A DNA stretch of 44,092 bases, taken from contig JACRIU010000111.1 of NCBI GenBank assembly GCA_016235775.1, forward strand, positions 1 to 44,092, read 5' to 3'. The stretch comes from Hydrogenophilales bacterium. GTDB taxonomy: Bacteria; Pseudomonadota; Gammaproteobacteria; Burkholderiales; Thiobacteraceae. The position numbers and the translations under genes are program-made. This document shows positions 1 to 6,883 of this stretch, piece after piece (positions within the stretch are counted from its first letter, which is position 1; every line of letters starts with the position of its first letter). The notes below the pieces were generated by a model. It searched no databases. It saw nothing but the letters and a program-made list of their open reading frames with translations, and was not told the DNA's origin.

Positions 1-1
1 A

Positions 2-679
2 CCGCTGGCGCCGCTGCTGGAGGATGCCCGCGATTTGCTCGGGGTGGACGAGGTGGTATCCGAGGAGGCGCCCTTGCCGGCGCATGATTTTCACTGCGCC
101 TTGATGAGCTTGCCGCAGTTGCTGGGCGCGGGGCGCGAACAGTTGGGCATGGCGGCGCCGTATGTGCGTACCGATCCCGCGCGTGCGGCGCGGTTTGCAG
201 CGCTGACCGGCGGCGCGGGCCTGAAAGCCGGCCTGGTCTGGGCCGGGCTGCCCACGCATCAAAACGACCGCCGCCGCTCCTGCGGCATTACGCCATTCAA
301 GCGCTTGCTGGATATTTCCGGCGCGCATTTTTTCAGCCTGCAGAAAGGGCCGGCGGAAGTCGAGCTGGAAGAAGTCGGGCGGCTGGTGAATCACCTCGCG
401 CCGCACTTGGCCGACTTTGCCGATACGGCGGCGGCGCTGTCACAACTCGATCTGCTGATCACGGTGGATACCGCTGTCGCGCATCTGGCCGGCGCCCTGG
501 GCAAGCCGGTATGGCTGCTGCTGCCGTTCGCGCCGGATTGGCGCTGGGGCGACCATGGCGTATCGACGCCGTGGTATCCGAGCATGCGCCTTTTCCGCCA
601 GCCCCGGCGCGGCGAATGGAGCCCGGTGCTGGACCGGGTGAAAGCCGAGCTGATGGATCTGGCCCGCGCGCGGCGCTGA
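2..679 (+). CDS. C-terminal part of a glycosyltransferase-like (TPR/GT9-type) protein, 5' truncated by the window
   Basis: The reading frame is open from the left window edge, so only the last 225 residues are seen. The tail carries a nucleotide-sugar transferase-like pattern in which ITVDTAVAHLAGALG is followed by PVWLLLPFAPDWRWG and a TPWYPSMRLFRQ segment. This is typical of the C-terminal heptosyltransferase (GT9)-like or O-GlcNAc-transferase-like domain that follows TPR repeats in many proteobacterial proteins. The N-terminal part, where TPRs would be, lies outside the window. The gene lies directly upstream of flagellin, where flagellin-modifying glycosyltransferases are often found, so a role in flagellin glycosylation is a reasonable inference. 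Substrate and sugar are unknown. Confidence 0.75.
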   Translation, partial: PLAPLLEDARDLLGVDEVVSEEAPLPAHDFHCALMSLPQLLGAGREQLGMAAPYVRTDPARAARFAALTGGAGLKAGLVWAGLPTHQNDRRRSCGITPFKRLLDISGAHFFSLQKGPAEVELEEVGRLVNHLAPHLADFADTAAALSQLDLLITVDTAVAHLAGALGKPVWLLLPFAPDWRWGDHGVSTPWYPSMRLFRQPRRGEWSPVLDRVKAELMDLARARR

Positions 680-718
680 GTTTCAGGGCAAAACCTTATT
701 GGTGCGCGGAAAAATGTT

Positions 719-778
719 GTAGAGGTCGGGCATGCCCGACCCGATATCTGGATTGGGCGAGGCATGCCTCGCCCCTAC
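719..778. repeat. REP-like inverted pair (two palindromes between GTAG and CTAC)
   Basis: A GTAG tetranucleotide (719-722) is followed by an 18-bp perfect palindrome centred on GGGCATGCCC (724-741), a short spacer, a 20-bp perfect palindrome centred on AGGCATGCCT (755-774), and CTAC (775-778). Two hairpins in opposite orientation, each with GTAG on its outer side, match the known plan of REP sequences and their paired BIME form. The pair lies between the glycosyltransferase-like gene and the flagellin promoter. It could also act as a terminator or mRNA stabiliser for the upstream gene, but no T-tract follows. Confidence 0.7.
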
Positions 779-851
779 TTAGGGTATAAAAAACAATTCG
801 TTATGACCATACCCCTGTAGCTTGGTAGGTATTATTTAGCCCCCTTTCTCC

Positions 852-879
852 TAAAGAAAACCCCTGTTTGGTCCGTTAA
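852..879 (+). promoter_or_regulatory. Candidate sigma-28 (FliA) promoter of flagellin
   Basis: TAAA at 852-855 is followed after 16 nt by TCCGTTAA (872-879). The sigma-28 consensus is TAAA, 15 nt, GCCGATAA, so the -10-like element matches 6 of 8 positions and the spacing is one base long. It lies about 80 nt upstream of the flagellin start. Flagellin is a class III, FliA-dependent gene in relatives, which supports the call. No transcript evidence is available. Confidence 0.5.
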
Positions 880-959
880 ACAAGGTGACGGCGGCAAGTG
901 AGTGTGGATTTGAGCCGGCGTCCGCGTTAATCGCGAAATCCTTTTGAAGGAGAAATAAA

Positions 960-1814
960 ATGGCACTAGTCGTCAATACCAATATTGCGTCACTGACTGC
1001 ACAGCGTAACTTGGATTCGTCCAGCAATAAGCTTGCTGTCACCTTGGCGCGTCTTTCCTCCGGTTTGCGCGTAAACAGCGCAAAAGATGATGCAGCCGGC
1101 CTGGCGGTGGCGGAAGCCTTCACCTCCCAGATTCGCGGCAACACACAAGCGGTCAGGAATGCAAATGACGGGATTTCTCTTGGCCAAACGGCGGAAGGCG
1201 CCTTGGGCCAAGTCGCGGGCAACTTGCAGCGGATTCGTGAGATCGCGGTGCAAGCGGCCAACGGCACGATCAGCAATACCAACCGATCCCAACTGCAAAA
1301 AGAGGTGGATCAGTTGACGCAGGAAATTTCGCGGATCGTGCAGACCACGACGTTCAACGGCACCAGCCTGTTGTCCGGCGCGAATACGCTGACGTTCCAA
1401 GTGGGTGCGGACGGCACGGCCACCAACCAGGTGAGCGTGACGACCACCAACCTGGCGTCGTCGGCCTCGGCCGGCTTGTTCGCCTACTGCTCGACGCTGA
1501 CCACGACCGGCGTGTTGACTGTCACGACATCGGGCGCCGCATCGGGCGCACTGGTCAACCTGGACAGTGATATCGAGCGGATTTCGACCATCCGGTCGAC
1601 GTTCGGCGCGGTGCAAAACCGGTTCGAGGCGGTGATTTCGAACTTGACCAACTATGTGGAGAACCTGTCGGCGTCTCGCAGCCGTATCTTGGATGCGGAC
1701 TTCGCGGCGGAAACCGCGAACTTGACCCGTGGCCAGATCCTGCAACAAGCGGGTACGGCGGTGTTGAGTCAAGCCAACGCCTTGCCGCAAACGGCCTTGA
1801 GCCTGTTGCGGTAA
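960..1814 (+). CDS. fliC: Flagellin
   Basis: Encodes the flagellar filament subunit (284 aa), exported through the flagellar type III apparatus and polymerised under the FliD cap. The N-terminal D0/D1 domain (residues 1-140; motifs [44 protein letters not shown]) and the C-terminal D1/D0 domain (about 200-284; [14 protein letters not shown], ending LSLLR) are fully recognisable. The central variable region is very short (about 145-200) and Thr/Ser/Ala-rich, so this is a compact flagellin. The ATG is preceded by AAGGAGA at 947-953. It is followed by flaG, fliD and fliS, the usual filament-assembly set. A cysteine at position 177 in the variable region is unusual for an exported flagellin. Confidence 0.97.
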   Translation: MALVVNTNIASLTAQRNLDSSSNKLAVTLARLSSGLRVNSAKDDAAGLAVAEAFTSQIRGNTQAVRNANDGISLGQTAEGALGQVAGNLQRIREIAVQAANGTISNTNRSQLQKEVDQLTQEISRIVQTTTFNGTSLLSGANTLTFQVGADGTATNQVSVTTTNLASSASAGLFAYCSTLTTTGVLTVTTSGAASGALVNLDSDIERISTIRSTFGAVQNRFEAVISNLTNYVENLSASRSRILDADFAAETANLTRGQILQQAGTAVLSQANALPQTALSLLR

Positions 1815-1822
1815 TCGTCGGC

Positions 1823-1889
1823 GGGAGCGGATGAGATCATGGCGCAAAATGTTGTTACGCAGTTTAGTGCGCCGGATCTCGCCGCTCCC
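1823..1889 (+). other. Inverted repeat between fliC and flaG
   Basis: GGGAGCGGATGAGATC (1823-1838) is the near-complement of GATCTCGCCGCTCCC (1875-1889), with one bulged base. The arms can pair across about 36 nt in the fliC-flaG spacer. No T-tract follows, so a simple intrinsic terminator is unlikely. It may be a stabilising or processing structure that keeps the fliC message more abundant than the downstream genes. Confidence 0.45.
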
Positions 1890-1907
1890 TAATGTGAGGG
1901 AACAGCC

Positions 1908-2288
1908 ATGCCAAACGACCAAATAAACAGTATCGGTCAGGCAATAGCCCTGGATAGCGGCGCGCCGGCAGCTCCCCGGACGCCGTCTCCCGTTCCCGCT
2001 GAAGCGGCGAGTATTCCGGCGGCAAAACCGCCGGAACTCAGTGGGTCCGCCCATTCAAGCGCTGATCCGGCTTTAGTCAAACAGGCCGCCGAGCAGATCA
2101 AGGAATTTGTGCAAGCAAGCTCCCACAATCTGAATTTTTCGGTGGACAAAGGCTCCGGCAGGATCATCGTGAAAGTGGTGGACCAGGAAACCGGCGAAGT
2201 GATTCGCCAGATTCCGGCAGAAGAAACGCTTGCGATAGCGAATAGTCTGGATACGCCGAAAGGCGTGCTTATCCGGTCTAAAGCCTGA
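1908..2288 (+). CDS. flaG: FlaG family flagellar protein
   Basis: 126 aa. The N-terminal half is Ala/Pro-rich and low complexity. The conserved FlaG domain occupies about residues 55-126, with NLNFSVDKGSGRIIVKVVD followed by TGEVIRQIPAEETLAIA. FlaG proteins are associated with filament length or filament-cap function in other bacteria, though the molecular mechanism is not settled. The gene lies between fliC and fliD, its common position. The ATG at 1908 is preceded by a GAGGGA ribosome-binding site. The length is normal for the family. Confidence 0.93.
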   Translation: MPNDQINSIGQAIALDSGAPAAPRTPSPVPAEAASIPAAKPPELSGSAHSSADPALVKQAAEQIKEFVQASSHNLNFSVDKGSGRIIVKVVDQETGEVIRQIPAEETLAIANSLDTPKGVLIRSKA

Positions 2289-2381
2289 CGTAGCAGTAAA
2301 CCCGGCGCGGTCCGGAGCAGGGCCGCGCCACCTCACCTCACCCAGGTGAGCCGAGATGAAAAGGAGTACGGGGGTTAAACC

Positions 2382-3731
2382 ATGGCAATCAGTTCAGCCG
2401 GTATAGGCTCCAACATAGATGTGAATTCGCTGGTCAGCCAGCTCATGGCGATCGAGCGCCGTCCCTTGGATTTGCTCAATCAGCGCAAATCACTTTACAA
2501 CGCGGAACTGTCCGCATTCGGCAAGATCAGCAGCGATCTCGCGGCATTTCAGTCGGCTGTTGCCGCCCTGAAGGAGACGGACGATTTCAAGGTATTCAAA
2601 GCCACCGCGGCGGATACCGCCTATGTCACCGCCAGCGCCGATTCCAGCGCCAGCGCGACCAATCATGCATTGACGATTACCCAGCTTGCCAAGGCGCAAA
2701 AACTGGTTTCGACGACCTTCGCCGATACCAGCGTCGTCACCGTCGGCACCGGCAGCCTGACGGTCGCCAACGGCGCGAGTTCATTCAATGTGACCATCGA
2801 CTCCACCAACAATACGCTCGATGGCATCGTGAATGCGATCAACTCCGCTTCCAGCAATTTCGGCGTCGCCGCCTCGATCATCAACGACGGCACCGGCTAT
2901 CGCCTGCTGTTCTCGCCCAACGAAACCGGCACGGCGTATGCGGTTACGATTTCGGTGACCGATACCGGCGACAGCAACAACACCGACGCCAGCGGCTTGT
3001 CGCGGCTGTATTACTCCGGCGGCGGGCAGTTGACGCAAACCCAGGCCGCGCAAAACGCGATTATTACGGTGGATGGCCTGGCGGGCATTCAAAGCGCCTC
3101 GAACACCGTCACCGATGTGATTCAAGGCGTGACGCTGAATTTGAAAAAGGACGGGGTCTCCACATCCCTCGATGTGGCGGTGGATACCGATACGGTGACC
3201 AACAATCTCACCGCGCTGGTCACGGCTTATAACAAGCTGGTCAACGATTCGAAGGATTTGCATAAAAAGGGCGGCACGCTCGAGGCCGACAACACGGTGC
3301 TCACGATTCAATCCCAATTGCTGAGTGTGTTCAACACGCAGGCGAGCATCAGCGGCAATGCTTACAGTTACCTCGCGGAGATCGGCTTGTCGCTGCAATC
3401 GAATGGAACCCTATCGCTCAATTCCGCCGATTTCAAAAGCGCGCTGTCGAGCGATCTGAATAGCGTGGTTAATTTATTCGCCCACTCGACGCAAGGCTTC
3501 ATGCAGCGCTTTTATTCGGAGACCACCACGCTGTTGCAAGCCGATGGCGTGGTTGATGCAAAAAACGATGGGCTCGGCAGCCGGATTTCAGATATCGATA
3601 TTCGCATCAGTCAAATGGAAACGCGCTTGACCAGCACCGAACGCCGCTTGCGCAAGCAATTCGCATCGCTGGACGCTTTGCTGGGCACCTTGAGTTCCAC
3701 TACCAATTTGCTGTTGCGGCAGCTTGGCTAA
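2382..3731 (+). CDS. fliD: Flagellar filament cap protein FliD (hook-associated protein 2)
   Basis: 449 aa. The N-terminal FliD domain begins with GIGSNIDVNSLVSQLMAIERRPLDLLNQRK, split by short variable positions, and includes the coiled-coil start. The central D2/D3 part is rich in Thr/Ser/Asp/Asn. The C-terminal domain ends with a heptad-like segment (RISQMETRLTSTERRLRKQF, then LDALLGTLSSTTNLL). FliD pentamers or hexamers cap the filament tip and fold incoming flagellin. The start at 2382 has a G-rich Shine-Dalgarno-like stretch just upstream and AAGGAG further out at 2361. It is followed by the chaperone genes fliS and fliT. Confidence 0.96.
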   Translation: MAISSAGIGSNIDVNSLVSQLMAIERRPLDLLNQRKSLYNAELSAFGKISSDLAAFQSAVAALKETDDFKVFKATAADTAYVTASADSSASATNHALTITQLAKAQKLVSTTFADTSVVTVGTGSLTVANGASSFNVTIDSTNNTLDGIVNAINSASSNFGVAASIINDGTGYRLLFSPNETGTAYAVTISVTDTGDSNNTDASGLSRLYYSGGGQLTQTQAAQNAIITVDGLAGIQSASNTVTDVIQGVTLNLKKDGVSTSLDVAVDTDTVTNNLTALVTAYNKLVNDSKDLHKKGGTLEADNTVLTIQSQLLSVFNTQASISGNAYSYLAEIGLSLQSNGTLSLNSADFKSALSSDLNSVVNLFAHSTQGFMQRFYSETTTLLQADGVVDAKNDGLGSRISDIDIRISQMETRLTSTERRLRKQFASLDALLGTLSSTTNLLLRQLG

Positions 3732-3762
3732 CGAGATAAACAACCAGAGGAAGAGGCATACC

Positions 3763-4230
3763 ATGACGGATGTGACCAATCGGGCGCTCAGCGCTTACGC
3801 CAACATCGATTTGGAGACGGCGGTCAATTCTGCGAGTCCGTTGCAGTTGATCCTGCTGCTGTACGATGGCGCGATCGGCGCGCTCGCCACGGCAAGGGGC
3901 CAGATGCAGGATATGAAATTCGCCGAGAAGGGGCGTTTGATTTCCAAGGCGATCGGTATTATCGAAGGCTTGCGCGCCGTGCTGGATTTCGACAAGGGCG
4001 GCGAGATTTCCAAAAATCTGAGCGACTTGTATGAGTACATGAAACACCGCTTGACGATCGCCAATCTTAAAAACGACCCTGAAGGACCGGCCGAGGTGAT
4101 CCGCTTGCTGAATGATTTGCGCACAGCCTGGGCCAAACTGGACGAAAGCGAGCGCGCCAACGCCGTGGCCGAAATGGCGAAAGTGAATCAGAAACAAGCT
4201 GCGCGCGATACGCTTAGCCTGAGGGCATGA
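3763..4230 (+). CDS. fliS: Flagellin export chaperone FliS
   Basis: 155 aa. FliS binds the C-terminal D0 region of flagellin in the cytoplasm and delivers it to the export gate. The family pattern is visible: an N-terminal AYANIDLETAV segment, SPLQLILLLYDGAI at about 27-40, and a four-helix bundle including KGRLISKAIGIIEGLRAVLD. The ATG at 3763 follows GAGGAAG and the start of the protein (MTDVTNRALSAYANID) matches the family. An in-frame upstream TTG at 3724 overlaps the fliD end and is disfavoured. It overlaps the following fliT-like gene by 4 nt. Confidence 0.95.
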   Translation: MTDVTNRALSAYANIDLETAVNSASPLQLILLLYDGAIGALATARGQMQDMKFAEKGRLISKAIGIIEGLRAVLDFDKGGEISKNLSDLYEYMKHRLTIANLKNDPEGPAEVIRLLNDLRTAWAKLDESERANAVAEMAKVNQKQAARDTLSLRA

Positions 4231-4556
4231 TGCAAGCGGCAGAGATCATCCACCGTTATGAGTTCATTCTCGCCGCGAGCGGCGAGATGGTCGCGGCGGC
4301 CGAGGAAAACCGCTGGGAGGATTTGATCAATCTGGAAATCACCCGGCGCGAGCGCATCCTCGAGGTGACGGCGGAACCGGTTACGCCCTTCGCCGATGCC
4401 GCGCTGCAAGCGCGCAAGCAAAGCCTGATCCGCGGGATTCTGGTGGCGGATGAGCGGGTCAAGGCCCTTACCGCGGCCTGGATGACTGAAATGGAAGGCA
4501 TCTTGACGAGTGTGCAAGCGGAGCGGAAGCTCGCCAGAGCTTACGAAACCGGTTAG
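4227..4556 (+). CDS. fliT: FliT-like flagellar chaperone
   Basis: 109 aa, all-helical and charged, starting MMQAAEIIHRYEFILAASGEMVAAAEENRWEDL in short blocks. Position immediately after fliS (ATGA overlap), size and the E-N-R-W-E-D-L-x-x-L-E pattern fit FliT, the FliD export chaperone that in enterics also binds FlhDC and the FliI ATPase. FliT proteins are poorly conserved, so the call rests as much on context as on sequence. Confidence 0.8.
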   Translation: MMQAAEIIHRYEFILAASGEMVAAAEENRWEDLINLEITRRERILEVTAEPVTPFADAALQARKQSLIRGILVADERVKALTAAWMTEMEGILTSVQAERKLARAYETG

Positions 4557-4573
4557 GAGTTAGGACGCCTAAA

Positions 4574-4780
4574 ATGATCGCGGCCCCTTCACCAGCGCTT
4601 CCTCTTCATCCTCGCTTGGCCGCCAATGATCCCGTCGGTGAGATTCCTGCAACACCGCTCCTGCGCGAACGGTTCAAGTATCAAAATCCCCGCCAACGCC
4701 AACGTCCGCCGTTCCAGAAAAAACCCGAAAAAGATAAGCAAAAGCCTGATGACGAGCATAAGGTGGACGATTATGCTTAA
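4574..4780 (+). CDS. Small hypothetical protein in the flagellar cluster
   Basis: 68 aa, Pro/Lys/Arg/Gln-rich and probably disordered, ending in a charged KKPEKDKQKPDDEHKVDDYA tail. It lies 17 nt after fliT on the same strand with a GGAG/AGGA sequence upstream of the ATG. No domain is recognised. A composition that is strongly polar rather than random, together with the position in a co-directional operon, favours a real gene. It could still be spurious, since the frame carries no family motif I know. Confidence 0.45.
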   Translation: MIAAPSPALPLHPRLAANDPVGEIPATPLLRERFKYQNPRQRQRPPFQKKPEKDKQKPDDEHKVDDYA

Positions 4781-4795
4781 AGCTAAAAAGCGCTT

Positions 4796-4922
4796 TGCCA
4801 CAGAGGTCACAGAGAACACAGAGAAAAGCTCGACAGACTCGGGGTTCTTGATTCACTCTTTGGCTGGGCGCCGTGCCGCAGTAAGTCCACGAAATGTCTC
4901 TGTGACCTTTGTGTTCTCTGTA
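4796..4922. repeat. Noncoding dispersed-type inverted repeat rich in CACAGAG
   Basis: The left arm contains CACAGAGGTCACAGAGAACA and the right arm its near-complement. The exact shared core is AGGTCACAGAGA at 4804-4815 with its complement at 4897-4908. Both arms also carry internally repeated ACAGAG units, so several pairings are possible. The spacer includes a GGGCGCC-containing segment. The element fills the gap between the small ORF and the DUF2802 gene and has no coding features of its own. It resembles short intergenic repeats rather than a terminator. Confidence 0.6.
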
Positions 4923-4984
4923 CCCCGGAGGGTAGGCTGCGCGCTGGCAAGTCAGTTTTTCAAAATGAAAGATTAGGAACAAGC

Positions 4985-5362
4985 ATGGACGCAAGCTTTG
5001 TCATTACCTGGAAGGAATTGCTGATCGCCGGCATTATCGTGCTGGCGGTGTATATCGCCGAGTTGCTGCTGCTCATGAGCTCGGGCAAGTCAACCGGATT
5101 GCGCTTTTGGCGCCGGCGCGCGGAGAACAAGGAGTTGGCCGAACTGAAAAATCGCCTCGCCGCGTTGGAAATTCGCTTGGCGCGGCTTGAGGAAAGCGGG
5201 GATTCTGCCGATACAGTAGGGGAGATCGCGTCCAACTCCTACGGCAAGGCATTCAGCCTCGCCAAGCAGGGCATGGACGTGGCGCAAGTGGCGGCGACCT
5301 GCGGTATTTCGCGCTCGGAAGCCGAGTTGATCGTGGCCATGCAGCGCAACCATTTGCACTAA
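4985..5362 (+). CDS. DUF2802 membrane-anchored protein
   Basis: 125 aa. One predicted transmembrane helix at about residues 9-31 (ELLIAGIIVLAVYIAELLLL) is followed by a basic stretch, a coiled coil (ENKELAELKNRLAALEIRLARLEE) at about 47-70, and a C-terminal DUF2802 domain (SYGKAFSLAKQGMDVAQVAA, then GISRSEAELIVAMQR) that looks like a small helix-turn-helix-type fold. DUF2802 proteins are regularly found in proteobacterial flagellar clusters, but their role is not known to me. The ATG at 4985 follows AGGAAC. It lies 36 nt before the fliK-like gene. Confidence 0.85.
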   Translation: MDASFVITWKELLIAGIIVLAVYIAELLLLMSSGKSTGLRFWRRRAENKELAELKNRLAALEIRLARLEESGDSADTVGEIASNSYGKAFSLAKQGMDVAQVAATCGISRSEAELIVAMQRNHLH

Positions 5363-5398
5363 TCCGCCGGACCAAGATTACCGGCATGACGAGGCGCC

Positions 5399-6535
5399 AT
5401 GGCGGTTAACGATGTTTTAAATCAATTGCAGCGCCTGATCCAGGGCTCTGCCCCCAAGCTGATCGAAGTCACCGATCAGACGAAGGTTGCCGTTCCTTTC
5501 GTGCCGGGCGAGCGCTATACCGCCAAGGTGCAAGAGCAGATCGCCAGCGGGCGCTTCCTGGTGCTGATCCGCGATCAGAAGCTCGATCTTAATTTGCCGC
5601 GCAATACGCAACCGGGGCAAAACGTCGAGCTGCGCTTCGTGTCGGCTGATCCCCGCTTGACTTTCGTTCAGGCAGACGAGCCCCAAACGCCGGGCCATGC
5701 GCAAGCAGCGGTCAATTTAAGCGATGGTGCGCGCTATTTGAATGCGCTGCTGGATCGGGTGAATGACTTGGCGACCCGCCAGTCCCAAGCTCAATCCCGG
5801 ACTCAATCACAAACCGCGACATCGGCCCAAGGCCAAGCTGCGCCGCTTGCCAACGCCAAGCCGATCATCGACGGTGCGCCGCCGCCATTGCCGCAATTCG
5901 CCGCGCTTTTGAAAGACACCGTGATAAAAAGCGGCTTGTTTTACGAGTCGCACCAGGCGCAGTGGGCGGCGGGAGAGCGGCCATTGAACGAATTGTTGCG
6001 CGAGCCCCAGGGCCGTTTATCCGAGCCGCGCGCGTTTGCCGCCGCGCAGCAAGCGGCTGTTGCGCAACAGCCGGCGCCCGCGCCGTTGGGCCAAGCGCCG
6101 AAAGTCGATCTGCCGAATCCTCTCCCCGCGACGATAGCCAGCCCAAGCAGTGCGCAGGAACCGGTGCATCCGCAAACCGCGCCGCTGGTGCAACAACAAT
6201 TGGAAACGCTGGATCAGCGTCAGCTCATGTGGCACGGCCAGGTCTGGCCAGGGCAGGAAATGCGCTGGCAAATCGAGGAGCGGGCGGCGCGCGAAGGCGA
6301 ACAGGATGCCGAACGCGAATGGCAGACGCGGCTCGATCTGAGCCTGCCGCATTTGGGGCAGGTGAGCGCCTTGCTCAAATTCACGCCGCAAGGCATCCGC
6401 ATCGATCTTGCCGCGCCTGCGCCGGAGATGGCGCAGGCATTGCAGTCCGCCGGTCCGCTGCTGAATCAAGGCATGGAGCGCGCCGGTTTGCACTTGCTCG
6501 ACCTGAAAGTTGAAACACATGACGGATCAGCCTGA
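5399..6535 (+). CDS. fliK: Flagellar hook-length control protein (FliK family)
   Basis: 378 aa. The protein measures hook length and triggers the switch of export specificity through FlhB. The middle is Gln/Ala/Pro-rich (for example SQAQSRTQSQTATSAQGQAA at about 125-145) and probably disordered, as expected of the ruler region. The C-terminal Flg_hook domain (about 300-378) shows LDLSLPHLGQVSALLKFTPQ, then IRIDLAAPAPEMAQAL and ERAGLHLLDLKVE. Its stop codon overlaps the start of the FlhB-like gene by 17 nt, which suggests translational coupling between ruler and switch-type proteins. Confidence 0.85.
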   Translation: MAVNDVLNQLQRLIQGSAPKLIEVTDQTKVAVPFVPGERYTAKVQEQIASGRFLVLIRDQKLDLNLPRNTQPGQNVELRFVSADPRLTFVQADEPQTPGHAQAAVNLSDGARYLNALLDRVNDLATRQSQAQSRTQSQTATSAQGQAAPLANAKPIIDGAPPPLPQFAALLKDTVIKSGLFYESHQAQWAAGERPLNELLREPQGRLSEPRAFAAAQQAAVAQQPAPAPLGQAPKVDLPNPLPATIASPSSAQEPVHPQTAPLVQQQLETLDQRQLMWHGQVWPGQEMRWQIEERAAREGEQDAEREWQTRLDLSLPHLGQVSALLKFTPQGIRIDLAAPAPEMAQALQSAGPLLNQGMERAGLHLLDLKVETHDGSA

Positions 6536-6827
6536 ACAGCGCAAAACCGCCATCGCGCTGGCCTACCAGGATGGCATGCAAGCGCCGAAGGTGGTGGCAA
6601 AGGGGCGCGGCATTTTGGCCGAGGCGATCATCCAGCGCGCGAAGGAGGCCGGGGTGTATGTGCACGAATCGCCGGCGCTGGTATCGCTCTTGATGCAGGT
6701 GGATATGGATCAGTACATCCCGCCCGAGCTGTACATGGCGGTGGCGGAGTTGCTGGCCTGGCTGTATCAAATCGAGCATGGCGGCTTGGCTACGCCTGCG
6801 CCAACGTCGAGCGCAAGTCTAAAGTAG
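6519..6827 (+). CDS. Stand-alone FlhB C-terminal-domain protein (FlhX/FhlB-like)
   Basis: 102 aa, homologous to the cytoplasmic C-terminal part of FlhB downstream of its NPTH autocleavage site. The blocks TAIALAYQDGMQAPKVVAKG, GILAEAIIQRAKEAGVYVHE and MDQYIPPELYMAVAELLAWLY align with the cleaved FlhB-CC fragment. The NPTH motif and all transmembrane helices are absent. In Campylobacter a similar protein (FlhX) can substitute for FlhB-CC; a comparable role here is inference. The ATG at 6519 is chosen because the upstream TTG at 6510 adds only three residues. The gene is coupled to fliK, the FlhB partner. Confidence 0.88.
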   Translation: MTDQPEQRKTAIALAYQDGMQAPKVVAKGRGILAEAIIQRAKEAGVYVHESPALVSLLMQVDMDQYIPPELYMAVAELLAWLYQIEHGGLATPAPTSSASLK

Positions 6828-6870
6828 CGCAAGCATCCCTGCTTGCATGCCGGCTGGAAGCCGGCGTTAC
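6824..6870. repeat. REP-like inverted pair between convergent fhlB-like gene and glnD
   Basis: GTAG (6824-6827, overlapping the stop codon of the preceding gene) is followed by the hairpin GCAAGCA-TCCC-TGCTTGC (6829-6846), then GCCGGC-TGGAA-GCCGGC (6849-6865), then GTTAC. The layout is the same as the element at 719-778, with a GTAG end, two hairpins and a near-complementary TTAC end, but the stem sequences differ. Sitting between convergent genes, it is well placed to act as a bidirectional transcript end. Confidence 0.65.
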
Positions 6871-6883
6871 AGATTCAAAGTCG

